The notes below the pieces were generated by a model. It was given only the letters and a program-made list of their open reading frames with translations. It ran no database searches and was not told the origin of the DNA. A stretch of DNA of 64,000 nucleotides. Source: an uncultured Sphingomonas sp. (GTDB lineage Bacteria > Pseudomonadota > Alphaproteobacteria > Sphingomonadales > Sphingomonadaceae). This document shows, piece after piece, positions 17,146 through 26,533 of the stretch; within the stretch, counting starts at the first letter, position 1, and each line of letters opens with the position of its first letter. Both the position numbers and the translations under genes were made by a program. Where the stretch lies: the NCBI RefSeq assembly GCF_936927845.1, contig NZ_CAKZHV010000067.1, positions 124,001-188,000 on the forward strand. The letters are read 5' to 3'.

Positions 17146-17517
17146 CTACACCGCGCTCACCCGCTCCACCCGCGCCGCCGGCTGCAGCGGCACCGCGACC
17201 AGGCTCACCTCGGCCAATGTCGCGCGCAGGATCTCGCGCCGTGCGCCCTGCCGCACGCTGCGCGCCCGGTACCCCACCGACAGTCCGCCGAGCGCGCCGC
17301 TTGCCACCGCCCGCGCGACGCCCGCGTGCGCCACTACCGCCACCACGCGAAGCCCACGCGCATCCTCGCCGATCGCCTCGATCCGCCCCACCGCGCGCCC
17401 GCGATGCTGCACCAGCAGCGGCACGCAGGCAGCATCCGCGAACGCGCCGCGCCGCACCACGTCGCCCGCGCGGTCCACCGCATCGAACACCGCGGCATAG
17501 CCCTCGACCCGGATCAC
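17146..17517 (-). CDS. GTA prohead protease, HK97 family (g4-like)
   Basis: A 123-aa protein with the prohead protease pattern: VIRVEGYAAVFDAVDRAGDVV, then GAFADAACVPLLVQHRG with the catalytic His, GALGGLSVGYRA with the catalytic Ser, and LAEVSLVAVPLQPAA. It is shorter than most family members (150-200 aa) but keeps the core. The GTG start at 17517 overlaps the preceding stop (GTGA). It would remove the capsid delta domain, which is missing from the capsid gene here. Confidence 0.82.
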   Translation of the reverse strand: MIRVEGYAAVFDAVDRAGDVVRRGAFADAACVPLLVQHRGRAVGRIEAIGEDARGLRVVAVVAHAGVARAVASGALGGLSVGYRARSVRQGARREILRATLAEVSLVAVPLQPAARVERVSAV

Positions 17518-17849
17518 TTGACCCACTCCCCGAAACCGAGCTTGACCGCCAGCCCCAGCAGCAGCAGCGCGCACGCCATCCGCGCGACCCAGGCGACCAA
17601 CGCCTTCCATGCCGAGCGTTTCGCGTCGCGCCACGCCTTGAGCAGTTCGCGCAGCTCCGCGACATCCGCGCCCGCGCCCTCGTCGGCGAGCCCCAGCCGC
17701 GTCAGCGCGCGCACCGCGCCCAGTTCGCCCGCTTCTTCCGCGATTGCGCGCAACGTCGCCATGTCCGCGCCGCGCTCCCCGGCCTGGGCGAGCAATTGCG
17801 CCAGCACCGCGCTCCCCGCCGTCGCCCCGCCCGCCACCGCCCCGCTCAC
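17514..17849 (-). CDS. Conserved GTA-cluster protein with C-terminal membrane helix (g3.5 position)
   Basis: A 111-aa protein between portal and protease. GTG start at 17849 overlapping the portal stop. The central part is an amphipathic Ala/Glu-rich helix (MATLRAIAEEAGELGAVRAL) and the C-terminus has one hydrophobic segment (WVARMACALLLLGLAVKLGF). Proteins of this shape occupy this slot in sphingomonad GTA clusters (possibly DUF6127). Function unknown. Confidence 0.65.
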   Translation of the reverse strand: MSGAVAGGATAGSAVLAQLLAQAGERGADMATLRAIAEEAGELGAVRALTRLGLADEGAGADVAELRELLKAWRDAKRSAWKALVAWVARMACALLLLGLAVKLGFGEWVK

Positions 17850-18500
17850 GACCAACCCACCATCTCGCGTTTCTCGTCGCGCGTCACGAAATCGGCCGCG
17901 GTCACCATCCGCCACAGCCGCTCGCGGTCCTCGACCAACGCCGGCACCATGTCCATGTCGACCTCCAGCACGGCGCCTTCGAACCACGGCGCCAGCCCCT
18001 CGCGCATCGCCGCCAGGATCGCGCCGGCGAGCGGCAGCACGCTCAATCGCCACAGCGCCTTGTTCGCTTCCTTGTAGTTCGCGTGCGTGCTGTCGCCCGG
18101 CAGCCCGAGCAGCATGGAGGGCACGCCGAACGCCAGCGCGATCTCGCGCGCTGCCGCCGCTTTCGTTGCCACGAAATCCATGTCGGCGGGCGAGAGGCTC
18201 ATCGCCTGCCACTTCAATCCGCCCTCCAGCAGCATCGGCCGCCCGGCATTGGCGGCCCCCTGGAACCCCGCCTCCATCTCCTCCTTCAGGCGCTGGAACT
18301 GTTCCGCCGACAGGGTCGCGCCGTCGCCCGCGTCGTACACCAGCGCGCCCGACGGGCGGGCCGCATTGTCGAGCAGCGCCTTGTTCCAGGCCGCCGCCGC
18401 ATTGTGGATCGCGATCGCACCCGACGCCGCACCCAGACACCCGAGCCCGTAATGGTCGTCGACCGGGTTGAATGCGCGCACGTGGATCACGCTCGGCGCG
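17846..18500 (-). pseudogene. 3' half of GTA portal gene (g3)
   Basis: The frame ending at 17846 reads VIHVRAFNPVDDHYGLG, then IHNAAAAWNKALLDNAARPS, MLLEGGLKWQAMSLSPADMD and FGVPSMLLGLPGDSTHANYK, which is the C-terminal half of the HK97-type portal protein. About 214 residues remain of the usual 390-400. Upstream of ~18500 the sequence belongs to the terminase in another frame, so the first ~170 codons were deleted together with the terminase end. A GTG at 18490 could start a fragment, but a half portal is not expected to assemble. Confidence 0.8.
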
Positions 18501-19637
18501 CGCCACCTTGCCGCGGCTCGCGTGCACCAGCGTCACCGGCAACCCCGTGTCGGCGATCTCCAGCACGCGCCCGACCATGTCGCCGCCCTGGTTCTTCTCG
18601 GCGACCACGCGGTCGGCGCCGTGCCGCGCCGCGCATGCCGCCACCGCGCGCGCCCAGCCTTCCGGCGAGGCACCCGCGACGCTCGCATCCTCCAGCACAT
18701 AGCCGCAATCGTCGACACCCAGCGCCGCCGCCACGATCCCGCACGCGTCGCCGCCCGCGCTCGCCGGCGGATCGACCGCGACGACGATGCGGCGCAGCCG
18801 CGGCACCGCGCCCACCGCGATCCGCTGCGCCTCGATCAGCGCGCGCGGCCACAACGCGCCGACCACGTCCGCCATCATCTCGCCCTCCAGCTCCTGCCGC
18901 CCGAGCCGCGTGCCACCGTACGCCGCCTCCATCGCCTGCACGAAGCGCGCGGGCAGGTGCGGATTGTCGCGCGTGGCGCCCCGCGTCTCGACCGTCCCGG
19001 GCGCCGCCATCACCTGCCGCATCAACTGCGTGGTGCGCGGCGTCGTCGTCACCAGCGCGCGTGGATCATCCCCCAGCCGCAATCCCATCAGCAGGTTGTT
19101 CCACGCCTCCACCCCCTTCTATTTGCCCAGCTCGTCCGCCCAGGCGAGGTGATGCTCGGGTCCGCGCAGGCTTTCCGCATTGGCCGCGGAATAGACCGTC
19201 GCGACCGCACCCGATGGCCAGCGCACCTCGCCGCGTGCCGGTTTCCACACCACCGGCACGTCAGCGCCCGCGACCGCGATCACCCCGCTCGGCCCTTCGA
19301 CCATCACGCGCCGCGCATCCTCGATCGTCGCGCCGACCAGCGCGACGCGGACCGCGCGCGCCCTGGCCGCGGCGTTGACCCATTCCGCGCCTGCGCGCGT
19401 CTTGCCAAACCCGCGCCCGGCGCGGATCAGCCACACCTGCCAGTCGCCCGGCGGCGCGATCTGCCCGCCGTGCGCGCGCAGCGACCAGCGCTCCGCCAGT
19501 TCGCGGCGATGCGCGATCGGCATCCGCGCGATGATCCGCTGGCGATACACCGGCGACAATCGCGCCAGCCGCTCGACCGCGGTTTCCCCATCGCCCGCCC
19601 CGTTTTCGCCCGCCCCGTTTTCGCCTGCCCCGTTCAT
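18501..19637 (-). pseudogene. GTA large terminase (g2) with in-frame amber codon and missing 3' end
   Basis: DNA-packaging motor and nuclease. From the ATG at 19637 (overlapping the g1-like stop) the frame has Walker A RAGRGFGKTRAGAEW, then HHLAWADEL (Walker B) and a TAG at 19119-19121 after residue 172. The same frame continues with VEAWNNLLMGLRLG, TTTPRTTQLM, the nuclease start VVAVDPPAS and EKNQGGDMVGRVLE, so TGG to TAG is the simplest change. At ~18500 it runs out of frame into the portal gene and the last ~55 residues, with the third nuclease Asp, are lost. The N-terminus contains three NGAGE repeats. Confidence 0.85.
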
Positions 19638-20203
19638 CGGCGGAACTGCCCGGCCAGCCTGTCGAGCAGCGCCGCCAATCGCGCGTCGGTTTCCGCTTCG
19701 CTCGGCCGTGCAACGCGGATCGCGCGCTCGCCCTGCACGCCGCGCGCGTGCCGGCCCAGTATCGCCAGGACGAAGCGCAGGTCGGCATCGCTCGCGCGGC
19801 GCTCCACCACCGCGTTCACCGGGCTGTCCGCGATCGCTGCCCGCGCTGCCTCGGCGCCGCCGCCGCCGTGCGGGTCGACCGACGCGGGCAGTCGCTCCAG
19901 CGCGTAGCGCAGCGCCTCGGCCTCCAGCCGCGCATAGCCGCTCGCCAGCGCCGCATCCCATGCCGCCGCGAAGCTCGCATCCGCTCGCCGCAGCCTGTAC
20001 GGCGTGCACGGATCGACCCCGCATCCTTGCGCCGCCAGCTTCACGTTGCACGTCGCGGCCAGCACCTCGATGAAGCTCGCCCGTTTCTTTGCGCCGAACT
20101 CGCCCCTTGCCCGCCGCACGCGCTGGATCGGCCGCGCCTTGCTCCCACGCAGCACCGGAACCTCGCCCGCTGCGACGCCGCCATCGTTCGCCAGATCGGC
20201 CAT
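19634..20203 (-). CDS. GTA small-terminase-position protein (g1-like)
   Basis: A 189-aa protein that begins the GTA-like transcript. It has a helix-turn-helix-like stretch KRASFIEVLAATCNVKLAAQ, then PCTPYRLRRADASFAAAWD, found in small terminase/g1 proteins of sphingomonad GTA clusters, followed by a C-terminal helical part AETDARLAALLDRLAGQF. ATG start at 20203. Its TGA overlaps the terminase ATG. Intact. Confidence 0.7.
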   Translation of the reverse strand: MADLANDGGVAAGEVPVLRGSKARPIQRVRRARGEFGAKKRASFIEVLAATCNVKLAAQGCGVDPCTPYRLRRADASFAAAWDAALASGYARLEAEALRYALERLPASVDPHGGGGAEAARAAIADSPVNAVVERRASDADLRFVLAILGRHARGVQGERAIRVARPSEAETDARLAALLDRLAGQFRR

Positions 20204-20708
20204 GTCCGCTCCCCCGTTTGCTGCACCCGTCACACGTCGCCCACCCACGCGACGTGTCCCCGTCTCGAAAGACTCCCCTTCAGCATCCGCGCTCACCCGG
20301 TCTGCCGCCTGACAACCGCCCTGCCCGCGCGCCGGCTCTGCCCCCGACCCGCCGCCGTGAAAACGACAAAGGGCCGGCGCGGCGGAGTGCGCCACCCCGA
20401 ACCGCCCGACCCTCGACCATCCCACGCCGCGAACACCGCCTCGGGTGTCGCACCATCTCGATGTTCTTGTTTTGTACACAAACAGCGTCGCGCTGTCAAG
20501 CGGCTCGGATGCGACAAGCGCACGAATGTTGGAGCAGCGCGGCCGTGCGGCGGAAAAGCTGCGATACCCCGCGCCGGTCAGCGCCGCGCTTCCCCACAAA
20601 TGTTCGTACCGCCCGGTGAACGACAGGCGCGGCGAGGGCGACCGGACGATCTACGATCTCGGCTGCGCTACATCTGCGCGACGCAACAGGTCCGCAAACA
20701 CCAACCCG
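20204..20708. other. 505-bp intergenic region: GTA leader
   Basis: No convincing gene. On the minus strand it holds the GTA promoter (20471-20499) and about 260 bases of GC-rich leader before the g1-like start. Short frames here lack RBS and homology. The rest, between the promoter and the photolyase gene end at 20709, shows nothing clear. Confidence 0.5.
20471..20499 (-). promoter_or_regulatory. Sigma70-like promoter of the GTA cluster
   Basis: Read on the minus strand: TTGACA (20499-20494), 17-bp spacer, TACAAA (20476-20471). Consensus -35 box and ideal spacing, with a locally AT-rich -10 region in an otherwise GC-rich setting. Transcription would begin near 20464 and lead into the g1-like gene 260 bp on. 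Confidence 0.6.
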
Positions 20709-22190
20709 TCAGACCGCCGCCTCGCCGGTAAGGTAAGGGTCGACCGGCACCTCGGCGGGGACCGTCACAGCGGGCACCGCGCGTGATGCGGCCGCGGCGA
20801 GCCATTCGGCACCGCCCTCCCGGTGCCGCGTCGAGCCGTCGCCGCGCGTGGCGACACGCCCGTACACGGCGCGCTCGCGCTCGGCCGGCGCGCCGGCGAA
20901 CATCGCCGCGATGTTGCCGTAGGTGCTCGGATCGCGCCCATCGAGGCTCAACCGATCGTTCAGGTAGCAGGCGGTCGCCCACGCCGCTTCGGGGCTCGGC
21001 GTCATCGCGATGATGCGCTTGCCCCAATACATCCGCAGGTTGTTGTGCATCCAACCCTCGGCCAGGAACTGCCGCTAGCAGGCGTTCCACGTCTCGTCCG
21101 CGGTCGTGCCCGACAGCATCGCGGCGAGCGTTTCGCGCTCGGGTCGCGGGTCCGCGGCATGGTTCGCGAGCGTCTGACGCGCCCAGCCCGCGACCCGGTC
21201 GTAGCGCTCGGGCGCGTCCGTTTGCCGCGCCTGGAAGTGGAACCACTCGCGCCACCCGAGCAGTTCATCGGCGAACTTGCGCTTGTGCTGCGCGCCCGCC
21301 GCCGTACCGTTCACCGCCGCCATGACCTCGCGCGGTCCGAGCACGCCGAAGTGCAGATACGGCGACAGGCCGCTCGCGCCGTCGGTCCGCGTCGCATCGT
21401 TGCGCGCCGCGGCATAGCCCGGCAGCACGGCCGCGACCAGGCGGGCAAGGCGGTCCTCCGCCGCGCGCCGGCCGGCAGGAAAGGTTTCGCTGACCGGCAG
21501 CGAATGGTCGATGTCGAGCCCCGCGACCAGCGCGTCGAGATCGCGCTCGGCCAGCCGATCGGGCGCAAACGGCAGCGCCCCGGCATAGGGCGGGGTGTCA
21601 GGCTCCTCCTCGGTCCATGTCATCGACGCGCCGCGCGCCGGCTCGTGCTGACGCAGGAACGCGGTCCGGCCCCGCGTCTCCGCGGCGATCACGGCGGGCG
21701 GCACCAGGCAGGCGGCGTTGACCCCGAACACCGCCACCTCAGCACGCTTCGCCACGCGTTCGGCCTGCCAGCGCGCGACAAACGTCGGCTGATCCTCGAG
21801 CACGACCGCCGCGGCTTGGACGGCGAGGCGGTGCACCAGCCCCTTCTCGCGATGCCCGGCGCGGTCGACGTGCTGGACGCACGCCAGCCCCCGCTGCCGG
21901 CATCCTTCGGCAAGACCGACGCTGGCGCCCAGGATGAAGCGGTGCAGCCGGTCCGACGCGTACGGATAGTCCTCGCGAACACCGTGATAGACCAGCACCG
22001 GCAATCGCAGCGCGTTGCCCAGATGTACCGCGGCATCGATCACCGGATTGTCGCGCGCGCGCAACGCCTGTTGCAACCAGCAGAGCACGTAGCGACCATC
22101 CGGTGACGGCACGCGCTCGTTCAACGCCCGCACGCGCACCGCCTCGCGCCATTCCGTGAAGGCATGGGCGGCGTTGGAAGCGGCGGTCAT
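20709..22190 (-). pseudogene. Class II deoxyribodipyrimidine photolyase with in-frame amber codon
   Basis: Light-driven repair of cyclobutane pyrimidine dimers, FAD cofactor. N-terminal half (from 22190): RYVLCWLQQALRARDNPVID, LPVLVYHGVREDYPYASDR, FVARWQAERV, then the FAD region SGLSPYLHFGVLGPREV and DELLGWREWFHF. After residue 371 there is TAG (21075-21077), then in the same frame RQFLAEGWMHNNLRMYWGKR and YLNDRLSLDGRDPSTYGNIA, the conserved C-terminus. CAG to TAG explains it (Q-R-Q-F is usual). Total 494 codons, normal length. The N-terminal fragment lacks the end of the FAD pocket, so it is likely inactive unless the stop is an error or read through. Confidence 0.85.
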
Positions 22191-22384
22191 AAGCTCAGAT
22201 TACGCCGTCGCATTTCGGCCGTCGCGAACACGCTCAGCGTTGCCTCGGGCGTTTGATCGAAGATGTCGGCGAGGTCGAGCAGGTCCTCGTCGCCCAACGC
22301 TTCGATCGATCGTCTGACCTCGGCGAGCAGCGCAACCGCGCGTCTGGCCTCGGCACCTTCTCGTCGCGCACGCAATTTCAACAT
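22187..22384 (-). CDS. Small helical protein upstream of photolyase
   Basis: A 65-aa protein, MLKLRARREGAEARRAVALL then DEDLLDLADIFDQTPEATLS, ending EMRRRNLSL. It is charged and helical, with no membrane segment. Its stop overlaps the photolyase start by four bases (ATGA), so the two are translationally coupled. I do not recognise a family beyond small conserved sphingomonad proteins; the start at 22384 lacks a clear RBS, and the frame extends to 22483. Confidence 0.6.
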   Translation of the reverse strand: MLKLRARREGAEARRAVALLAEVRRSIEALGDEDLLDLADIFDQTPEATLSVFATAEMRRRNLSL

Positions 22385-22489
22385 GACGCCGCGGTAACAG
22401 GATCGGCGGCGATGCGGCAGTGCCCGTCGTCGCCCAATGATCGAATCCGCTACGAGGGTTTTGCGGCGGGCCCGGTCATGCATCCACCC

Positions 22490-24760
22490 TTAGGGCCGCC
22501 ACCCTGCGGGCAACTCCTGCTTCGGCAGCGTCACCGTTGCGGTCTGCACGATCGCGTCGGATGCGCTGCCCAGCATCACGCGGTAACTGCCGCCGGCGAT
22601 CGTCCAGCGTCGCGTCGCCTCGTCGAAGGTGGCGAACAGCCGCGGGTCGATCGTGACGCCGATGCTGCGCACCTCGCCGGGCGCCAACATGACCGAGGCA
22701 AAGCCACCCAGCCGCTTGGGCGCTTCCCAACCCGCCCCCGCGACATAGACCTGCGGCACCGCCTTGCCCGCGACCGTGCCCGTGTTGCGGACGGTGAAGT
22801 CCGCACGCGCGCCCTGCCCGGCGGGCACGGCGCGTAGCCCGTTCATCGCGAAGCTGGTGTACGACAGGCCGTGCCCAAAGGCATAGGCCGGCTTGCGCCC
22901 GCTGCGCTCGAACCATTTGTATCCAACCGCCGCGCCCTCGCTGTAGGTCACGTCGCCCTTGGCCGGCTCGCCCGGATGCGGCAGTTGCGCGACTGCGTCG
23001 GGGAAGGTCACGGGCAGGTGCCCCGACGGGTTGGTGCGTCCGAACAGCACGTCCGCGATCGCCGCGCCGCCCGCGGTCCCCGGATACCACGCCGCGATCA
23101 GGCCGGCGACGCGGTTGCGCCACGGCGTCAGCACCGCCGCGCCGCTTTCCAGCACCACCACCGTGCGCGGGTTGGCCGCGGCGACGCCCGCGATCAATGC
23201 ATCCTGCCCGTCGGGTAGTTCAAGCGCCACGTCGAACGACTCGCCCGCCCATTGTGTTGCGAACACGATGGCGACATCGGCCCCTCGTGCCGCCGCGGCC
23301 GCTGCTGCCGGATCGCTCCCGTTGACGAAGGTCACCTCCGCGCCCGGCGCCTGCCGCTTGATCGCCTCCAGCGGCGAGGAGGGATAATACATCACCGGCC
23401 CCGGCCAGATTGTCGGCTCCAGGCCCGGCACGGCGTTCCCGCCCTTGGGATAGACCAAGGACGAGCCGCCACCCGCCAGCACGCCCTTGTCGGCGTGGCC
23501 GCCAATCACGACGATCCGCTTGGTTGCACGCGACAGCGGCAGGATCGCACCCTGGTTGCGCAGCAGCACCATGCTCGCTTCCGCCGCCGCCTGCGTCACG
23601 CGGGCATGGTCGGCGAGCATCGCGTCGGGCAAGTCCATCGGTGCCGCCGTGATCGGATGATCGAACAGCCCCTTGGCGAACATCGCATGCAGGATGCGCC
23701 CGGCCATCTGATCGAGTTGCGCGTCCTTGACCGTGCCGTTCGCCAGTGCGGCATCGAGGTTGGCGCTGTAATACGGTTGCTCGTCGAACGGATAACCCGA
23801 TTGCTGGTCGAGCCCCGCACTGATCGCCGGGACAGTCGAGTGCGTCGCACCCCAGTCCGACATGACGTAGCCCGGCCATTTCCAGTCGCGCCTGAGCACC
23901 TCGTCCAGCAACCACGGGCTCTCGCACGCGAAGGGGCCGTTGACGCGGTTGTACGAACACATCACCGATCCCGGATCGGCGCGCTCGATCGTGAACTGGA
24001 ACGCGAGCAGGTCCGACATGCGCGCCTGCGCCGGGTCGATGATCGAATTGCCCGCGTTGCGGTCGGTTTCCTGGTCGTTGATCGCGTAATGCTTGATCGT
24101 CGAGACGATATGGTTCGACTGGATGCCCGCGATCTGCGCGCCGACCATCGTGCCCGCGAGCAGCGGGTCCTCGCCGCCATATTCGAAATTGCGCCCGTTG
24201 CGCGGCTCGCGTGCCAGATTGACGCCGCCGGCCAGCAGCACGTTGAAGCCCGACGCGCGCGCCTCCGCGCCGATCATCGCGCCGCCGCGTTCGGCGATCG
24301 CGCGGTCCCACGTCGCCGCGATCGCGATGTTGGAGGGCAGCGCGGTGCGCTCGCGCTTGCGTGGTGCGCCGCCCTGGCTCGCGACGCCGATGCCCGCGTC
24401 CGACTGCCATTGCGGCGGGATGCCCAGCCGCGGCACACCGGGCACGTAGCCCGCGGACCCGTTGCGCGCGCCCGCGGGCGCGGTGAACTGCTTTGGCGGG
24501 AAATCGGTCGCGAAGAACCCCTGCACCAGCACCCGCTTCTCCGCGCGGGTCATCTGCGGCAGCAGCAGCGCGACGCGGCGATCGGCCGGCAGCGCCGCGT
24601 TCATCCACGGCCGCGCACCCGCGGGCACGCCTGCCGGCGCCTGCGCTTGCCCGGAAGCGCCGGCTGGCGCTTGCGCCGCCGCATCGGCGAGCGGCATCGC
24701 CGTGGAGGCAGTCGCTGCCAGCCAGATGGCGCGAACGAGCGTTCGTGGTGGATTGCGCAC
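22490..24760 (-). CDS. Glycoside hydrolase family 3 beta-glucosidase
   Basis: Secreted exo-beta-glycosidase of 756 aa. A signal peptide at about residues 1-30 precedes a GH3 N-terminal barrel (SAGYVPGVPRLGIPP, KHYAINDQETDRN), the nucleophile Asp in GYVMSDWGATHS, the C-terminal domain (VVIGGHADKGVLAGGGSS) and an Fn3-like domain (VRNTGTVAGKAVPQVYV). The substrate is not fixed by sequence; beta-glucosidase or beta-xylosidase are likely. The start is GTG 24760, six bases after GGGAGAG; the longer frame is not homologous. Divergent from the esterase gene across about 300 bp that contain both promoters but no clear boxes. Confidence 0.9.
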   Translation of the reverse strand: MRNPPRTLVRAIWLAATASTAMPLADAAAQAPAGASGQAQAPAGVPAGARPWMNAALPADRRVALLLPQMTRAEKRVLVQGFFATDFPPKQFTAPAGARNGSAGYVPGVPRLGIPPQWQSDAGIGVASQGGAPRKRERTALPSNIAIAATWDRAIAERGGAMIGAEARASGFNVLLAGGVNLAREPRNGRNFEYGGEDPLLAGTMVGAQIAGIQSNHIVSTIKHYAINDQETDRNAGNSIIDPAQARMSDLLAFQFTIERADPGSVMCSYNRVNGPFACESPWLLDEVLRRDWKWPGYVMSDWGATHSTVPAISAGLDQQSGYPFDEQPYYSANLDAALANGTVKDAQLDQMAGRILHAMFAKGLFDHPITAAPMDLPDAMLADHARVTQAAAEASMVLLRNQGAILPLSRATKRIVVIGGHADKGVLAGGGSSLVYPKGGNAVPGLEPTIWPGPVMYYPSSPLEAIKRQAPGAEVTFVNGSDPAAAAAAARGADVAIVFATQWAGESFDVALELPDGQDALIAGVAAANPRTVVVLESGAAVLTPWRNRVAGLIAAWYPGTAGGAAIADVLFGRTNPSGHLPVTFPDAVAQLPHPGEPAKGDVTYSEGAAVGYKWFERSGRKPAYAFGHGLSYTSFAMNGLRAVPAGQGARADFTVRNTGTVAGKAVPQVYVAGAGWEAPKRLGGFASVMLAPGEVRSIGVTIDPRLFATFDEATRRWTIAGGSYRVMLGSASDAIVQTATVTLPKQELPAGWRP

Positions 24761-25056
24761 GTTATTCTCTCCCCCAAACCCGCGGTCGCAACCTGCGTCA
24801 CAAGCGCCGATGGCCGTCGCTGCCGGTATAATGAGCAGTGCGACACCCGCGTCAACGGTGACCCTGCACCGCGATTGCGCCATTCGACCATTTCTGCGCG
24901 ACGGAGCCCCGCCGATCGCTTGGACGAAGGCGGGTGCGAATGAGGCCGCTTACCACCCTTCCATTGCCGACATCCTGCAGCCTATCGTGCCCTTCCCGCC
25001 TATCAGGTCACGCTGACGCACTGCCCCTGCTCGCCTTTCAACGGAGTTCCGATCCC

Positions 25057-26523
25057 ATGACCAAGTCTCCTTTCGCGGCGCTGGCGGTGCTCGCCGCGTT
25101 CACCGCGCCGGTCGTCGCCACGGCACAGAGCGGCGCAAAGCCCAGCGCGCCCGTCGTCGCGACCGATCACGGCCAGGTTCGCGGCACCGTCCGGGACGGC
25201 GTCGCCAGTTGGAAGGGCATCCCCTTCGCCGCGCCCCCGGTGGGCGAGCTCCGCTGGCGCGCACCGCAACCCGCCGCCGCCTGGACCGGCGTGCGCGAGG
25301 CCAGCGCCTACGCGCACGATTGCATGCAGAAGCCTTTCCCGAGCGACGCCGCCCCGCTCGGCACCACGCCCGCGGAGGATTGCCTCTACGCCAACGTGTG
25401 GAAGCCCACGAACGCGGGCGCGAACGCCAGGCTGCCGGTGATCGTGTGGATCTACGGTGGCGGCTTCGTCAACGGCGGCGCCTCGCCCCCGACCTATTCG
25501 GGCGCGAACCTCGCCAAACAGGGCGTCATGGTCGTCAGCTTCAACTACCGCGTCGGGCGCTTCGGCACCTTCGCGCTGCCGCAACTGACCAAGGCGAACG
25601 CCGACGGCATGCTCGGCAATTACGGCGTGATGGATCAGATCGCCGCGCTCAAATGGGTCAAGCGCAACGCCAGCGTGTTCGGCGGTGATGCAAACAACGT
25701 GACGATCATCGGTGAGAGCGCGGGCGGCATGTCGGTGCACATGCTCAACACCTCGCCGCTCGCGCGCGGCCTGTTCAGCAAGGCCGTGGTGATGTCGGGC
25801 GGCAACGGCCAGTCGGACAACAGGACACTCGCCGACGCCGAGCAGATCGGCGCTGCCTTTGCGCGTTCCAAGAACATCGACCCCCAAGCACCCGACGCGC
25901 TGGCGAAACTGCGTGCGCTCAGCGCCGAGGATGTGACCGACGGGCTCAACCTGACGCAGATGTCCGGCTCCACCGGCGGCCCGCCCACCAACACCGGCCC
26001 GTTCGTCGACGGCACGGTCGTGGTCGATCTGGGCCAGGCGTATGTCCGCGGCGATTTCGCACGCGTGCCGACGATCATCGGCGCGACCAGCGCCGACATC
26101 GGCGGCAAAACGGGGTTCATGATCGCGGGCGCGCGCGATGCGGCGGCTGCGATCGCGGACAAGGACGTGCCGGTGTGGGAGTATCGCTTCTCCTATGTCG
26201 CGGATTCGGTCGGCGAGCCGGGTGCGCAGCACGCGACCGACATCCCGTTCTTCTTCGATACGCAGGGGATCAAATACGGCACCAAGACCACGCCGCGCGA
26301 CAATCGGGTCGGCGACACGATCAGCCGCTACGTCGTCAATTTCGCCAAAACGGGTGACCCGAACGGCGGCGGCCTGCCCCAGTGGCCGCGCTACACGCGC
26401 AGCGGCGACCAGATCATGGACTTCACCGCCGATGCTCGCGCGGTGGCGCAGCGCGATCCCTGGGGTGCCGACATCGACGCGAGCAAGCCGGGCCGCGATG
26501 CCGGCCGCACGACCGCGCGCTGA
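25057..26523 (+). CDS. Secreted type-B carboxylesterase
   Basis: An alpha/beta-hydrolase of 488 aa. A signal peptide (AALAVLAAFTAPVVATAQS) precedes KGIPFAAPPVGELRWRAP and the EDCLYANVW block. The oxyanion loop VWIYGGGFVNG and the nucleophile elbow IIGESAGGMSV are typical, and AQHATDIPFFF carries the catalytic His. It hydrolyses carboxylic esters in the periplasm or outside; the substrate is unknown. The start at 25057 gives a clean signal peptide; upstream codons are not homologous. Somewhat shorter than the usual ~530 aa, with a short region before the His. Confidence 0.88.
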   Translation: MTKSPFAALAVLAAFTAPVVATAQSGAKPSAPVVATDHGQVRGTVRDGVASWKGIPFAAPPVGELRWRAPQPAAAWTGVREASAYAHDCMQKPFPSDAAPLGTTPAEDCLYANVWKPTNAGANARLPVIVWIYGGGFVNGGASPPTYSGANLAKQGVMVVSFNYRVGRFGTFALPQLTKANADGMLGNYGVMDQIAALKWVKRNASVFGGDANNVTIIGESAGGMSVHMLNTSPLARGLFSKAVVMSGGNGQSDNRTLADAEQIGAAFARSKNIDPQAPDALAKLRALSAEDVTDGLNLTQMSGSTGGPPTNTGPFVDGTVVVDLGQAYVRGDFARVPTIIGATSADIGGKTGFMIAGARDAAAAIADKDVPVWEYRFSYVADSVGEPGAQHATDIPFFFDTQGIKYGTKTTPRDNRVGDTISRYVVNFAKTGDPNGGGLPQWPRYTRSGDQIMDFTADARAVAQRDPWGADIDASKPGRDAGRTTAR

Positions 26524-26533
26524 CCCGTCGCGA

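Noticed and set aside
9695..20203. Ordinary prophage
   Set aside because: No integrase, repressor or attachment sites, and gene order and content follow the RcGTA type, so a gene-transfer-agent relic fits better.
20293..20523. 76-aa minus-strand frame in the GTA leader
   Set aside because: Begins upstream of the predicted promoter and lacks an RBS and homology.
19119..21077. Recoding of TAG (amber suppression) to explain two in-frame TAG codons
   Set aside because: Several intact genes here end in TAG (the CoA ester lyase, the chorismate mutase-like gene, gluQ), and no suppressor tRNA was seen; mutation is simpler.
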